Positions 35,241 to 49,080 of a DNA stretch of 64,000 bases are shown here, piece after piece. Source of the stretch: Cottoperca gobio (Eukaryota > Chordata > Actinopteri > Perciformes > Bovichtidae); the NCBI RefSeq assembly GCF_900634415.1, contig NC_041377.1, forward strand, positions 9,808,501-9,872,500, in the 5' to 3' direction. Numbering within the stretch: the first letter of the stretch is position 1; each line of letters opens with the position of its first letter. The position numbers were made by a program, and so were the translations under genes. The notes under the pieces were generated by a model. It did no database searches and was not told where the DNA came from. It worked only from the letters and a program-made list of their open reading frames with translations.

Positions 35241-38200
35241 CTTTTATCTCTGTGTCAAATGCTGACAGATGTGTGAGCTTCAGCATTGTCCTGAAACGAT
35301 ACACAGATCAAGTACAGAGAAGGACACTTCAGCATGGATTCAGTCTGAGTGCACATCAGAGGACTGATCTGCTCCCTGTGACTGTTCTGTTCTGGAACAT
35401 GCTGAGTGATATCAGTGATACGAAGGTTGTGGCCTCCTGATGACTCGTCCTCTTCCTCTGTGTCTCAGTCTTGTTGTGTCTTCCTGTCCTTCTGTTCTCC
35501 TCTTATATCCACAGATAAATGTCTTCACTGTAGACTCACGTATAAAGTATCTTCAGTTTTCCGGTCAGCTGTTGATGACACCTTTGTTTCATAGGGGAGA
35601 ACTTTCCATTGGTTGGACAGTGAGGAGTTAAAATGTCTGGTTTTAATGTTTATATCCAAGCAGCTGATGACCTCCTGGTTTCTGAGAAAACTTCCCACGA
35701 CATTAACGGCTCACATTCTCAGAAATCAGGAGAGTGAAAATATCAGACCACCATGACTCTGTTGACACATCAGCGAGCGTGCAGGTACGTCAACGTCTGT
35801 TTCTGATGCAACATGAAGGGCCATAGTTTTAGTGCAGTCAGCAGATGTGTCTGGTTATCAGAGCATCAGTGTTTCAGACACACTTCTGTTGCTCTCTCAC
35901 CTCCCGAGTGTGAGGTGAGAGCAGGTGAGAGAGAAAAGGCTCCGTCTACCTCTTTTATATCTATATTTTTTCATTTCGTACCTGAATTTAGGTTCATAAA
36001 TACGTAAACGTTCTGCTACATTAACTTTGGAAGTGTTGTGCAACAGAGCACATGTTTTATTAATCATACACCTTATGCATATGAACTATAACTGGAGATT
36101 GTCCGTGTCAGAGACGTTTTAGTCGAGGGATGGCGCCTGAGCAGAGCGTGCAGGAGGCCGGACATGTATTACTACTAGTTTTAGTTTTAATGAGCGGGAC
36201 TATTTCTTTGCTGGGCTGAGTCTCTGCTCGACTCCTTTAACTTGACTTTAGGTGGAATCACAATTCAGACTTCCAGAACAGACTTTGTTCATGAATAATG
36301 TGGATTACATGTTTAAACAATTCCTGCAATATTCTCTTCACTGTCAAGATAAAAGTTTGGGAAAATCCAACTTCAATTAGCAAATTAAAACCTGCAGGCA
36401 AAGTGTTCAGCAACGACACGAGAAACGAGACACTGAGGGGGATAAAGTTACAGTCTCTCTGTTGGAGTGCTTGAAGCGATTTAAATATTGTCACAACCTG
36501 TCCGGGAGTTACACAATATCTTACCCCACCTTGCCACCAACATATCAGCAATCAGTCCTCATCAGCTGAACAATAGATCTACATTCTCCCTCCTCACCTG
36601 ACAGGTACGCCTGCCGCCGCTGCAGGGCCGAACCTGAGGTTCCCGTCGGCGTGCATCGAGCTGAGAGGGAAAGGGAGTTTTCTGCATTGCTTTTCTCACG
36701 CCGGTCGTATCCACATTACAGAGGATTGTCTTACAGAGAACTACCAGCGTCGCTCGATTACTGGCAGTTAACTCAGAACAAAGGAGAGCACGGTGACAGC
36801 TGGTCAACACGTAGAACAGCAGCTCCACAGAAGAGACAAAACTCACATTAACCCGACACACAGACGCACCTGCAGCTCAAGGCAGCGCACAACACTGTTC
36901 AACTGACAGGACACATTTAAGAAAGGCACACACAGATTCCACCATCTTCAAAAGACAAGAATGCAAAGCAAACACATGACTTGTTTATTGATTCCCTGTG
37001 TTCAGAGCTGGCATTTTTCTAATGTTGAATAATATAATGCCGCTCACATTCAGCACAATACATCCGACTCTGAACTGCTGAATCCCAAACTGATGATCTG
37101 TGAGTCTCCTGCTCAGAAACAACTCTCTCTCCCTAAACCCAGATCAGCACGACGCTGCCAACACGCTGCTGTAAACCAGAGGAAATGAACAATGACTACC
37201 TTTTAATAATTAAAGATAATAACATCCATCAGCAATGACTTCATCTAATGAGCATTTAATGAAAAACAACATAGTTTGTATTCAATGTGCAAGCAGAGAA
37301 ATGAAACCTTAACCTTTCACTGCTGCTCTGGTTTTATGAGCATCCTCCAGGCTCCTATGAAAACACTCCCCCCCCCACTGGAGCCGTCATTACTGAACAC
37401 ACTGTTGTTGTGTGTAGTCCAGAGGTCACTGTCATTAGTCTGATGAGGACCTCAATGTGCGCTTCAATGTTTCCGTTTCATTTTTGCCAACTTGGCTCAG
37501 TTACATCAGATCTCCTGACTCGCATTATGTTCTCCAGGTAATAGCTTGGGACATTTTGGGCGGAGCAGACGGATGTAGAGATGTAGAGATGTCTGATTGA
37601 GCCATTTATTTGGGTACGGCATATAAACACAACAGGGTTGTTGGTTTAACAGCTGACCCGAACCCATAGATTCATTGATATGGATGAGAATAGAGACGTC
37701 ACAATGACATTTAAATGGGATGAACTACAAAGTGAGATTTGGGTGACGGACATGAGGATTAGCGTTGGTTCTGGGTGGGTACAGGTCATTCTGTGTCCTG
37801 ACCATAGAGCCACAACTAGTGTGGAAGTAGGGCAGGTTGAAATATACCAGAAGATGCAGATTAACCGGTTAAATTCAATATTTCTTGTCCTTGTTGCTCT
37901 GACTTTGGGAAGCGTGTGCTTTTATAGATGTGGGAGATGAAACGTATGAACTCGTGCTGCGTTTGAGGAGGGAGAAGACCTCAAACTTAATTACATCGCG
38001 TGCTCAGTTCATCCCACCTGGAGCACATGACTCAGACTGCAGTTTCAAAGTCTGGATGGAAAACAACAGTAAATCTATCTTTGTCTCTTAAACTTTGAAA
38101 CATGTGGGAGTCTATCAGCTGTCAATCATTTCTGAAAGCCTCAGTTATCATCTGTGAGTACAGTCAGCAGCACGATGAAGGTTACAGCCTCTAACACGAC

Positions 38201-39040
38201 TGCAGAGTCAGATGAACACCTGTGACGGTCAGGAGTTACTGATTGAAACATGTGAGAGAGAGAATTGTAAATTCAGCTCGACGTGACTCACAGTTTGAGT
38301 TGATAATTGTAGGAATCCTTCATTTTTTAAAGTCCATTTCTTCTTCCACATCTGTTGCACCACACGATGCCTCTTTTCCTTTCAAGCTAATCTCAGGCTT
38401 TTCCTCTTCCTGCTGGTACTTACCTCGTCACCTGCTCTGTCACTTCAGAGCGGCAGAGGAGAGCCTGCTGGCAAACAAAGGACACTTTGTTCCAACCTGT
38501 CCGGGAACATCCAGCGACACAAACAGAGGCTTGCTGGCTGACACTCAGAGAGCCTCGACTGTAAGACTCAACCTGAGCCAGGTGTGGAGGTGCAGTCAGC
38601 GCAGGTCAGCCTCAGGCACGCTTTGAACTTCTGTGATGTCACAAACACAAACATCTCCCTCCGCAGAGATGCTTTACCAAACATAAAGTGTTTATTTGTT
38701 TCATGCAGACATAAATTTAATTAATATGATGTCAGAAACATTGTGTTACATCTGTGTCTGTTCAACAATCTGCCTTAAGGGATTGTTTTAAACTATTAAA
38801 CACTTGACTGCATATACATTCAATGTGAATAACTTTGTATTTGATGTTTTCTTTCTATACTTTTTTTTATCTATACTCTATACTAAAACACTAAATCTCT
38901 TTATTTGAAAGATTATACATTTGTGTGACGTTTGTTGTTGCAATTATGGTAGTGAATCAGTTCCCAACAACATAAATATAAAACATATTTACTAAAAGAA
39001 ACAAATGTCGCAAGTGCCTTCATAATGAGAAAATGCATCT
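35241..39040. other. Intergenic, no gene found
   Basis: About 3.8 kb without a supportable exon. The plus-strand frames at 37680-37940 and 38243-38626 show no domain. Confidence 0.5.
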
Positions 39041-39042
39041 TT

Positions 39043-39086
<44 letters not shown>

Positions 39087-39176
39087 CAATATAAAAAATA
39101 AAGAAAATAATAATAATAAAAAGAAATAATAATAATGTAAAAAAGAAAGAGAAATAATAATAATATAAAAAAGAGA

Positions 39177-39238
<62 letters not shown>
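39041..39238. repeat. (TAA)n microsatellite, interrupted
   Basis: About 200 bases of TAA units with AAAAGAAA-type interruptions. Confidence 0.97.
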
Positions 39239-39849
39239 GGGAAAAAAGCTTTTTTTTTTTTTTTTAACTCTCTGATAATAAGGAAATGTATATTAAGGGA
39301 GTTTCCACACAAATAAAAAAAGTAATGCCTGCGAGCATTAGACGAACATAAACTCCTGTTACTTTAAAGACTTTCTTTAATATTCACTCAAATTAGGTTT
39401 CAGACTAAATCCTCCTCAATCAGTTCAGAGAGCAGAGAAGCTTTATAAAAGGGCCGGAGGTCCTGAGTTACAGGCCGCTCCTATCTGCTGAAGTGAGGCG
39501 TGCATTAAGTGGAGGAAGGATGAGAAACAGCTGAGTGTGCAGATCTCCACCTCTCTTAAGTCTTAAAGAAAGGGCGCCCTCACACTCTGATTGGCCGAGA
39601 GGGGAAATGCACCGAGCTGCTCTTAATTATTAATTTGGAGCCAACAGGTGATCTGAATAATCTCACTGGAGTTCATGTTTGAGATTACATGTGCGGTGTT
39701 TCTTAAAGATAATAACACATATGGCACAATTTAAAAGTAAATCTGGGTCAAACTAATTCTAACTTTAACTGTAAATGTTTTTCCTTTTTTTTTGACAGTC
39801 TTGAACGTTGCTCTATGGATGTTGATTTCAAATTTAAATAGTAAATAAT

Positions 39850-40075
39850 TAACCAATTATTGGATGTGCTGTCATGACATTTTGTACAGACTTTCCCCTC
39901 ATGCCATCATCATGTCAAAACTTTGTCTTTGGTTTAAGCCTGAATACCTGCAGAACTACAGACGTTCTAGTCACAACACTAACATCACACCTGCTAAACA
40001 TCAGCATGTTAGCATGTGAAGGTTAGCATGTTAGGGTTAGCATGTGAAGGTTAGCAGACAGAGAAATAAAGATCA
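39850..40075 (+). repeat. Old dispersed fish repeat, copy B (same family as 34960)
   Basis: 'ttattggatgtgctgtcatg', 'cattttgtacagactttccc', 'ctgctaaacatcagcatgtt' and repeated 'gttagcatg' words match the same family as the copy at 34960-35240, covering a partly different section of it. Confidence 0.55.
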
Positions 40076-43000
40076 CACCTGAACCAAATATGTGCATGGA
40101 GAATGTTGACCCCGTGTTTTAACTGCCATTCCAGAGTGCGTACTTGCGAGGTGTGCCATATTTCTCTTGGGTGTGATTGTCTCTAAAGGCGTGTTCAGAC
40201 TGTACACAAAGCTAATTGTCTCGCCTACTTCTGGAAAGGTGTAGCTGTACGTGTAGCATACAATAGCTTAGTTGTTGTACATTAAGCTACACAACAGCTA
40301 AACTCAGACAGACTGGCAGACGCTGCTCTGGGTCAGGAGCAGTGCGTTTCCAGTTCCAGGCCTGGAGCTCGATCTCAAGCTCAATCATTAGTTGGCAGAA
40401 ATCTGCTTCGGTGGGGGCCGTCTCACACAAACATGTTTTATAGTGTTCGATAGAACAAGGGAGTGAAGGTGTGAGTAATCCAGCACCGTATGAGTAATGA
40501 AATAACACGACGTGTTCTCGGAGGTGGTGAAAGAGATCCAGGTGGATCGCAGGAGGCTGACACGCAACCGACTGGAGGAGAGGGCTCGACTCAGGCGAGG
40601 TCAGACGGCAGCCGTGACCTCGCCGCTTCCCAACACCGCGCTAATGTGTTCGGACAAGTTCACACCAATAATTTATAGAGCGTGTTATTTAAAGCCTGGA
40701 GCAAGTTTACCTTCGATTCGATTCAATAGAGCAAGTGAGAAAAATGTGATCAAAGCTCCTGCGGCACTAAATACCTCAACATCCTCCATGAAGGAAACGT
40801 GCGGTGGCTCAGTTCATCATACAATCGTTGTGTAATATGGTTACGTTCACATCTACAGACGACTGTCAAGCACTCTGACGCAAATCTGTGATACTGACCG
40901 ATATAAATGAAATGAGATTGATTTGATTGATACAGTAGACTAAGTTAGGGATAAAGTTATTAAGCAACCGCCGGCTGGTATTGTCAAAATAAAAGCCTTC
41001 AGGGTTGAAGACCCCAAAGACAAAATCATTAAGTAATTTCCTGTATATGTGTAGTTTAATTAAAAGAAATATAGAAACTTTATGACCCAAAAATGTAAAT
41101 AGAAGACTATTTCTATGTTTGTAGAGAGAATCGTCGAGGCCCATCGGTACTAAGTATGAAGGCAAGACCACTTCGGTTGAATACCAGACCAGGTCCACAA
41201 AACTGAGTCTGAAATGTGCATTTAGATCAAAGTCACACTGACTGAAACGTGAGCAAAATAAAGAAGCGGGTCACTTTCAGCAGGCGCACTATGAACTGTA
41301 AAACACACTGAGGGTGTGAGAGACCTCTCACCCTAACCTGCTGGTGAACACTGATCTACAAACATGACGGCAGCAGCAGATGTTTTCATGAGATCGGTGG
41401 TTACTGGTAGAGACACTTATCTAAATTATAAAAAGTGCAGACGTGAGAACTCATTTGTGGAATCTCAGTTTTGACTTATAAATCAATCCTTCCATAAGTA
41501 CTTACACATTCTCACATATAGCTGTTCACATCGTGCACAACATTAACCTTTATTGTCCCATTTTATGTCCTCAGAACCATCTCACTAAACACATCTTCCC
41601 GCTCCCCATGAGAAGCCAGCACCTGTCCACCGATGGTACAAAATGCCTCCCGACTCATATTTCCAGTAAAACCGCAGCCCTCACTTCTCCACCTCTGACC
41701 TCGACTCTGACCTGTGCAGCTGCAACCGGGTCGCCACATCCAAACCCTGCGGGGAGGCCCGATGCGTAGGTGTTATGAAACCAATCTTTCTGCATCTGTG
41801 TTGACAGACTTTATGAGCGCGGGTGATTGAAGTCTCCAGGTCAAGGACCAGCAGCTGGACACTGTGTGGTTGAAAGATGCTTTAAACATCAGGCTGCCCT
41901 CACGTCCCACTATAGTCACTTTATATTCTTACTTCTTCATTGCTGTGACTCAACGCAGTAGAAAGAGGACAAACAGAACACACAGTAAATATGTTTGTGT
42001 TATTCTAATCTTGGTTATGAAACATAATTAATACCAGTTTGTACTTTAATTCTCTCCACGCCCTGACGGTGGAGTCGCTCACCGGAGGTTTGTGACACAA
42101 AGTGACAGCCAACATGTTCCAATTAGTGCTTTCACAAGCGGCTGAATGACAGGTGGTATTTTACATCTGCATTTCAGACATTCAGCAACAGCTTTCTGCA
42201 GCGTTCCCACGCTCCTTTAAAAGCCTCGACGATACGGCCTGAAGTGCATTTGAGAAGGCTTGATATTTTAAAAGTGCAAATATCAGACATTTCACTCAAA
42301 CAAGCCTCAGTATGGCTCGGGCAAATAAGACTTGCAGGGAATAACATTGTTAATGTTTTGGAGGAAACAAATTGTTTGCTTTTCCAGGTTTTATCCTCGT
42401 AGTTTGGAAGCTCCTCCGTCTGCCGTGGACTGAACAAACAGTCCAAGTCATAATACGGACATTCGTACTTTAACGACCTTCACAAACACTGATTTCCCGT
42501 CTGCCACAGAGAAAACTGGGCTACAGCTTTGGAGCTTGACCCCAAGTGACTCTGACATATCTGACATTTCCTTCTTAAATGGCGCCTTGGTCCTGACCTG
42601 GACTCCACTAAGCCTGTCTGGGAAACGTAGTCCTGCCTGGAAATCTGACATAATGAAGCTGAAACAGGCTGAAAGAGCAAAGAGGGGCCATTGAGAGCGA
42701 GTACAAGGACACAGAGAGGATTAGTTCTGCCTGCTGCGGGGTCCTCAGGGACATTAAGTCCCCAGGTTTAACACAGGATCTGTGGGCATTGCTTCACTGA
42801 AAGGACACCAGCTCACTTTGATGTCGGAGAGTCTGGAAATGGATCACAGAGTAACGTCCTCTCCGTCACCTCATTTAACTTAGAGGGTGAGGTAGAGGAG
42901 GGAGGAAGGTGGGGACAGTGAAGACCAGTGGTTTGTATATAAATACCTCTCTGACCTTTATCTCAGCTGTTTACTGTCTGATTCAATGTGCAGAACATTA

Positions 43001-43809
43001 TTTTATTATCTCATAGCTACCAAGTGTCTTCCTTCTAACTAGTCAAATACCAGATATCTTAAAAAACATAGTATTGTATTGGTCTTTTCAGCTGGTTTCT
43101 ATTTATCTTATCGTCTTATATACTTATTAAGTCATATATTATTGGATGTTTTGCGTCTGGCCTTCACGTTGTTAATCCCCGTCCACACGGCGCTGCACAG
43201 TGTAGCAGACAGACTGTGGGTGGAGAGCAGAGCCACATGGGATTACGGCACAACAATGTTCCCCAGGTTCACTGGCGTCCACTGTTTTGTCTAACAAGAG
43301 CACTGTTATGTAGCGAGGAGTGGGACGTGGGGAGGAGGACAGATGGGGCCTCCAGCACATTTTCCATGTTTGTTTCCAGGCCTTTATGTGCTAATCTGTG
43401 TGACGTGTGCACTTACTTAAATAAAAGATTACTTTAGGTTAAAGTGTAGTGTGAGTAAGCGTTACATTTTTAAAGAGAAGCCGATGCTATATGTAACATC
43501 TATGATGTATGTATATGTCTAGTTAGTGACAAAATATACTATGTCCAAACCAACAATATATATACCTTTTCTATAGATGCATCTCTGCATCCTGTACACA
43601 CAGGTGATCATCAATTATACAACAGGCTTCCTCAGAATTAACTATAAAAGAAACTTCTCATGACACCACGACGGGTGAAACAAGCATTACGAAGCACATT
43701 AATAACATAACTTGACAACAACACAGAGACATACAAACAATATAAACTCCACACACAGCTTTCACACAACTCGTTTCCCCAAATGTTAAATATTATAATA
43801 TAAAGAGAC
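40076..43809. other. Intergenic, no gene found
   Basis: About 3.7 kb with no supportable exon. The phrase 'aggcgtgttcagactgtac' near 40189 resembles the end of some fish DNA transposons, but no matching far end was found. Confidence 0.45.
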
Positions 43810-43863
43810 AGACATCTTACTTCACTAATGGTTAATAGTTTACGCTGTGTAGCCTAATTAGCT
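43810..43863 (+). repeat. 54-bp direct repeat, left copy
   Basis: Matches 45042-45095 at 51 of 54 positions with no gap. The two copies bracket the LINE fragment and fit a long target-site duplication. Confidence 0.85.
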
Positions 43864-45041
43864 TCGTTCCTACCCTCACCTATGGTCATGAAGGCTGGGT
43901 CATGACCAAAAGAACGAGATCGCGGGTACAAGCGTCCGAAATGGGTTTTCTCAGACGGGTGGCTGGTGTCTCCCTTAGAGATAGGGTGAGAAGCTCAGCC
44001 ATCCGTGAGAGACTTGGAGTAGAGTCGCTGCTGGAACCAGCTTCCAGTTTGTGTTCGGGAGGCAGACACACTCTCCACATTTAAGAGTAGGCTAAAGATT
44101 TTCCTTTTTGATAAAGCTTATAGTTAGGGCTGGCTCAGGTTTGCCTTGGATCAGCCCCTAGTTATGCTGCTATAGGCTTAGACTGCCGGGGGACACCTCC
44201 CTGCTCTCTTCCTTCTCTTCCTCTCTCCTCCCCTCCCTCTCTTCTTCTCCCTCTCTATCTGTATGCATTTATGTAAATGTTGTTACTAACTCACCATCCG
44301 GGGTATCATCCCTGGAGTTTCTGTGTCTCATGTGGCAGGTTGCCACTGATAAAGTTTACGTCAGGATCAGGAATCGTGGCTACGCCTGCTGCCCTGGTCC
44401 TGCTGGACACCGGGAAGCCTTTTTGACATTTTCCTGGATTCATCCAAACTTTCTCTTTTTCAACACAACATAATTTCTGTCAAATGTTGTATTTGTACTA
44501 TGTTGTTTATCCTGTACACACGACATCTACTGCACGTCTGTCCATCCTGGGAGAGAGATCCCTCCTCAGTTGCTCTCCCTGAGGTTTCTTCCATTTTCCC
44601 CCTTTAATTATGGGGTCTCTTTAAGGAAGTTTTTCCTTGTGCGATGCGAGGGTCTAAGGACAGAGGGTGTCGTATCCTGTACAGTCTGTAAAGCACTACT
44701 GAGACAAATGTATAATTTGTGATATTGGGCTATACAAATAAATTTGATTTGATTTGATTTGCTCCTTTGTGTTGAAAGGAGCCAGCTGAGGTGGTTCGGG
44801 CATCTAGTAAGGATGCCACCTGGGCGCCTCCCTAGGGAGGTGTTCCAGGTACATCCAGCTGGGGGGAGACCCCGGGGAAGACCCAGGACACGGTGGAGAG
44901 ATTATATCTCCTCACTGGGAATGCCTCGGGATCCCCCAGTCGGAGCTGGAGTATGTGGCCCGGAGAAGGGAAGTGTGGGGTTCCTTACTGGAGCTGCTGC
45001 CCCCGCGACCCGACCCCGGATAAGCGGTAGACGATGGATGG
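43864..45041 (+). mobile_element. 5'-truncated LINE, interrupted by a second LINE
   Basis: Only the 3' end of a non-LTR retrotransposon remains (43864-44032 and 44764-45041). It encodes the tail of a reverse-transcriptase protein: TYGHEAWVM, FLRRVAGVSLRDRVRSSAIR before the interruption and ERSQLRWFGHLVRMPPGRLP, RPRGRPRTRWRDYIS after it. It then ends in the gataagcggtagacgatgga 3' tail seen in fish L2/CR1-type elements. Frameshifts are present near the C terminus (after SLGMPRD). The clade is my best reading; I cannot separate L2 from related clades without alignment. Confidence 0.8.
44033..44763 (+). mobile_element. Second 5'-truncated LINE nested inside the first
   Basis: The insert starts within the C-terminal motif of a different reverse transcriptase (NQLPVCVREADTLSTFKSRL, then KIFLFDKAYS and a stop). 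It continues through a fish-typical 3' UTR ('agggctggctcaggtttgcc', 'ctccctgaggtttcttccat', 'gtgatattgggctatacaaa') and ends in a (TTTGA)n tail. The bases tgct at 44029-44032 recur at 44760-44763 and serve as a short target-site duplication. Removing the insert restores continuity of the host LINE frame between VESL and LCVERSQ. Confidence 0.85.
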
Positions 45042-45095
45042 AGACATCTTACTTCACTAATCGTTAATAGTTTAAGCTATGTAGCCTAATTAGCT
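45042..45095 (+). repeat. 54-bp direct repeat, right copy
   Basis: Three substitutions relative to 43810-43863 and no indel. Confidence 0.85.
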
Positions 45096-48000
45096 AGTAT
45101 CCACAAATATCTCTAAAAACGTTTTACCCACTTAAAAAAAAGAATATTATTGTTAATTAGCTGGTGTATGACATTGCATAGAATATATACTGTATATATA
45201 TATATATATATTAAAAATATTTCCTTACACAAACAATGAGGATAATTCAAATGTCCTGCATAATGTGCAGTTATCAGGAAGAAAAGGACGCTGCAGGTGT
45301 TAAAGTCCCGAGAACAACACGAGACCTCCAGGGCAGGATTTCAGCTGACACGGATCTCTCCGGCTCAGTTGGTCCTCCCTCCCTGAACTCCTAACACCAG
45401 TTTGGACAACACATGCAGAGATTAGACGAGGGATCAGTGTTGAATTTAGCTGGTAATTATGATAATCAGCCCCTGTTTTGATTATAGATCTCCGTCTTTG
45501 GGGGGGGGACCACACAGCGCGGAGGAAATGCCTCCGGGGGGTTCAATCTTACACATTTCCTCCCGGGTCGAAGCGCTCAGATACGGATCTGTGTGGTCTT
45601 CAGACTCGATATGCATCCGTCAACTCAACTGCAGGTTTTCCACTCGTATCTCTAAATGTTTGGGAATTATATCTTTAAAAGCATGACAGACGGGACATTC
45701 TCAAAGTGAAATGAACTCCTTACAGGTCTTTACAGTTTACTGCTGTGGAGCCATTGTTTCCAGGCAATATGATTCTAAACGTTGCTCTTTCATTTATTTC
45801 AGTTATGTAACGATTTAAACTTATTATACATCTGCATTCAGAGTTACGTCAGCTGAAGGCCTCACATCTGAACGTAAACCTTATAAGCGCATGTTATGTT
45901 TGGACTCTGCACAAAGGAAAGGATATGAAAACAATAAATAGGTACCAGATGATGAAGTAAAGTGAGTTTATTACAGTCATATAGTATTGTTAACGTTAGC
46001 GAGACTTTTTATCAGATAAGCACTTCTTGCCAAAACAACGTTTTGGTATGAGACACTGTGTACACGGATGGAAGTGTCACTCAAAACACAGAAATCACTT
46101 CTCAAATCCTTCTTTCATGAAGTATGAAACACATGCAATGTTCTCACAGGCCTGACAGAATATCTGGATGTGAGGCTTTTACTATATTTGAATTCTTTTC
46201 ATTTATTTTTTAATAATGTTGAGGTTTGGACAGAACAAATATTGTGCAGGAGGCACTTTGATTGTTCTCATTATTTTCAGATATACAAACCAAACAATCA
46301 ATCAAAAAGATTCATTAGTTAATAGTTCAAAATGAGCTTGACCAACGAGTAATAATAATAAACAGGGGGCATTTTTCTGCGTTGAGTGTTTTACTTTTAA
46401 AGACTTGGCTCATTAGCTCTAAACTGTTACACAGAAGAGTTTCATAACCATAACTATCACCTGGGAATGTGGCTGCTGGAGCCATTAAAGAATATTTATG
46501 AATAATCTTCCTGCACCAGCTCCTGAGCCAGGAAGCTGCCGGAGCGTCTCCTGGGAAATGAGCTGTGGCTCCTGATGCAGACTTGGAAAGCTGCAGGACC
46601 ATTTATGGGTTGTGGTTCAGTCAGAGAGGAGCTGCAGAGCAACAAGCTCTCAGTACAATCTGAGATAATCTGAGATTCTCTGGTTTCATCTGGACCAAAG
46701 AGCTCCGTTTTCTCTGCTAATCTCTTTTCAAACATTTGGAGGCTTGGACGGGAAAGAGAACAGTAAACAACCCGGTGACAGATTTTAAAACAAAGCGCTC
46801 ACCAGAGCAGCGTTCATACCTGACAGAGTGAGTCAGTCCGGTGAGGCAAGCACAGAGGACGCCAGGACACTATTTTAGACTTTGCTTAATCTGTTAGTGA
46901 ATGCATGATATGTGCAGCAGATTCCTGTTTGATAGATCTCATGACGCAGAGAAAAGCTAAATCAAAGCGGAGCATGCCTCCAAATATAACCTGCCAGTGC
47001 TCTCACTCAAAGTAATATGGAAAAATGCCTCTTAAGGTGCTCGATAAGCGTCGTATTTGCAAGTTAATACACCACTGTTGGCAGGTCATGTGCCCTCAAA
47101 GCTCTGCTGCTCTCCGCAGCACTTTAGCTCAGCCAAGGTCAGCACAGAGAGAGATTACTCATTCCCAAACACTCACAACATGAACAAATCTGGGAAAGTT
47201 TGGCATTAGAGACATCCAAGCAAAACTCCAGTTAGCTCAGAGTGAGCGGTCACTTTCATTTGTGCAAAGCCCCCGGCCTCTTCAAGAGGAAATGAAACGA
47301 AGCTTGAATCTTCCTCGAACACAGAAAGCAATATCTTGGAGGATGAATATCATTTCACTGAACATCACACACTCTTGTAAACATTTATTTTCACGTCTTC
47401 TTTCAACTGGAACACAGTTTCTGCTGCGCACAAAGGTTTAGATTCAGACCAGGTGAGCTGATGTTGGATTGTTAACTGAAGTCATTATGGAAAACAGATC
47501 ATTCTTTGGTCTGTTGTGAAGCTGTTTCCACTTATTGCTCTCACAACATCACATTCACAGCCGACAGCAGCAGAGCGGAGTCATTGAGAAGCAGATACAC
47601 AGCAACGCACAGCAAAGTGTGTTAACATGAAGCACAATAACATCAGAGCAAGTCTGCAGCAATCTGTGATGTGGGGATGCCAAATGGAGCTAACGACTGC
47701 AGTGCTCCTCTGGACTCCGCTGGACTTCTAAGAGTCCTTTGTGTGTCTTCAGTGCAGTCGCTCGGTGCGTCAGTCGGACACACTGTAACCTACTAACATT
47801 GTTCTGCACATCACTGCAGGTTACGAGTTAAAGACCTGCTTTTGTTTTGAGTAAAACATCCCCGAGGGAAATTATTTCCATCATCATTTCAAAACACATG
47901 ACTATTTTAGTGAGCCTATAATTGTTCTTGGAGGAATTTTCTTTCCCACCCTCACATGTCAGCTCCTCAGGCGAAAGGAAATCCATGAGACAAAGTGATG

Positions 48001-49009
48001 TTTGTCTGAGAGAAGAGCACATTGAGCCGACGGCTCCTCTCGGCAGCATGTGAGTGATGACTGAACGAGTTCCTGGTCTGTCAGGACGAGAAGAATTGAG
48101 TGTATTTTGACATAAACATGGAGTCCAGGTTTTGATGGAGGAGTGCTGTGAACCCGTTTGACCTCCAGTCTTCCGAAGTCGCCCCCAGGCGCTACTTTGC
48201 TGGTTGGATTTCATTTAGCTTGTTGGTGTGAATTAGTTAAACTAATCTTAACGTTTCATATCCAGAGAGTTCTACCATCTTAAAAAGATGTTGCATTCAA
48301 GCACCACAGAAACAAAGAGAAGCTACGCAGTTTGTACACCATCACATGTCTGCATGTTAATCTCACAGACAATCCCTCTGTTATATTAGCTCCACTCGTG
48401 TGGGGCTGTGTGGCCTTTTCACCATGCATGAGCCCCTACTGAATGAATTCATGGCCCACGTGTTCCCCCGGCACCGACAGCTCTTCAACAAGTCGCAGTG
48501 TGTTGTTGTGCCTCGTTTAATATGCTGCAGAGGGGTTTTCTCCAGCTGTTTACCCACCATGTTTGGCAAATCAGTCGTTGCATGTCGTCCTTTTGTCTGT
48601 AAGTTCCTTCGTGGGCAAGACTGCTGATGTTCTGTCAGTTTAGACCGGCTCATATACAGCAGACCTCATGTTCCTTCCTAACCCTTGGTACCGGATGGAG
48701 CCAGATTACTATTTATATTAATTAAGAAGTAGTCTATGGAAGCGGACAAAGTTTAAACAAGTTATTTATGTCATTATCTTGAAATAACAAATGTTGTTTA
48801 CTCCATATAACTACTTAAAGGCCTTTTATGTTTAATTTATGAAACATTGTTTTCTTGTGATCTCAAGTTAAAGTTAGGTTTTCTAGGGAAAACAACATTT
48901 GTTATCTCAAGACGATGACTTAAATAAATCTCAAGAAAACAAATACAACTGAGAAAGAGAAATGAAAAGATGGATTCCACTCTCACGTCTGTAAACCAAA
49001 TATGAATCG
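45096..49009. other. Intergenic, no gene found
   Basis: About 3.9 kb with no supportable exon; a short TA repeat lies near 45195-45211. The minus-strand frame at 47828-48214 shows no domain. Confidence 0.5.
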
Positions 49010-49080
49010 AACCATCTTAGCTTAGCTTAGTTTAGCTTAGCTTAGCATTGTGACTGGAAACATGTCATGAAATGCTAGAA
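49010..49080 (+). repeat. 'gcttagcttagc' dispersed repeat fragment
   Basis: Five-base TTAGC iterations followed by 'gcattgtgactggaaacatg' match the start of a common fish dispersed repeat. Confidence 0.55.

Noticed and set aside
40189..40430. A DNA transposon suggested by 'aggcgtgttcagactg'
   Set aside because: No matching opposite terminal repeat or duplication could be found, so the phrase alone is not enough.
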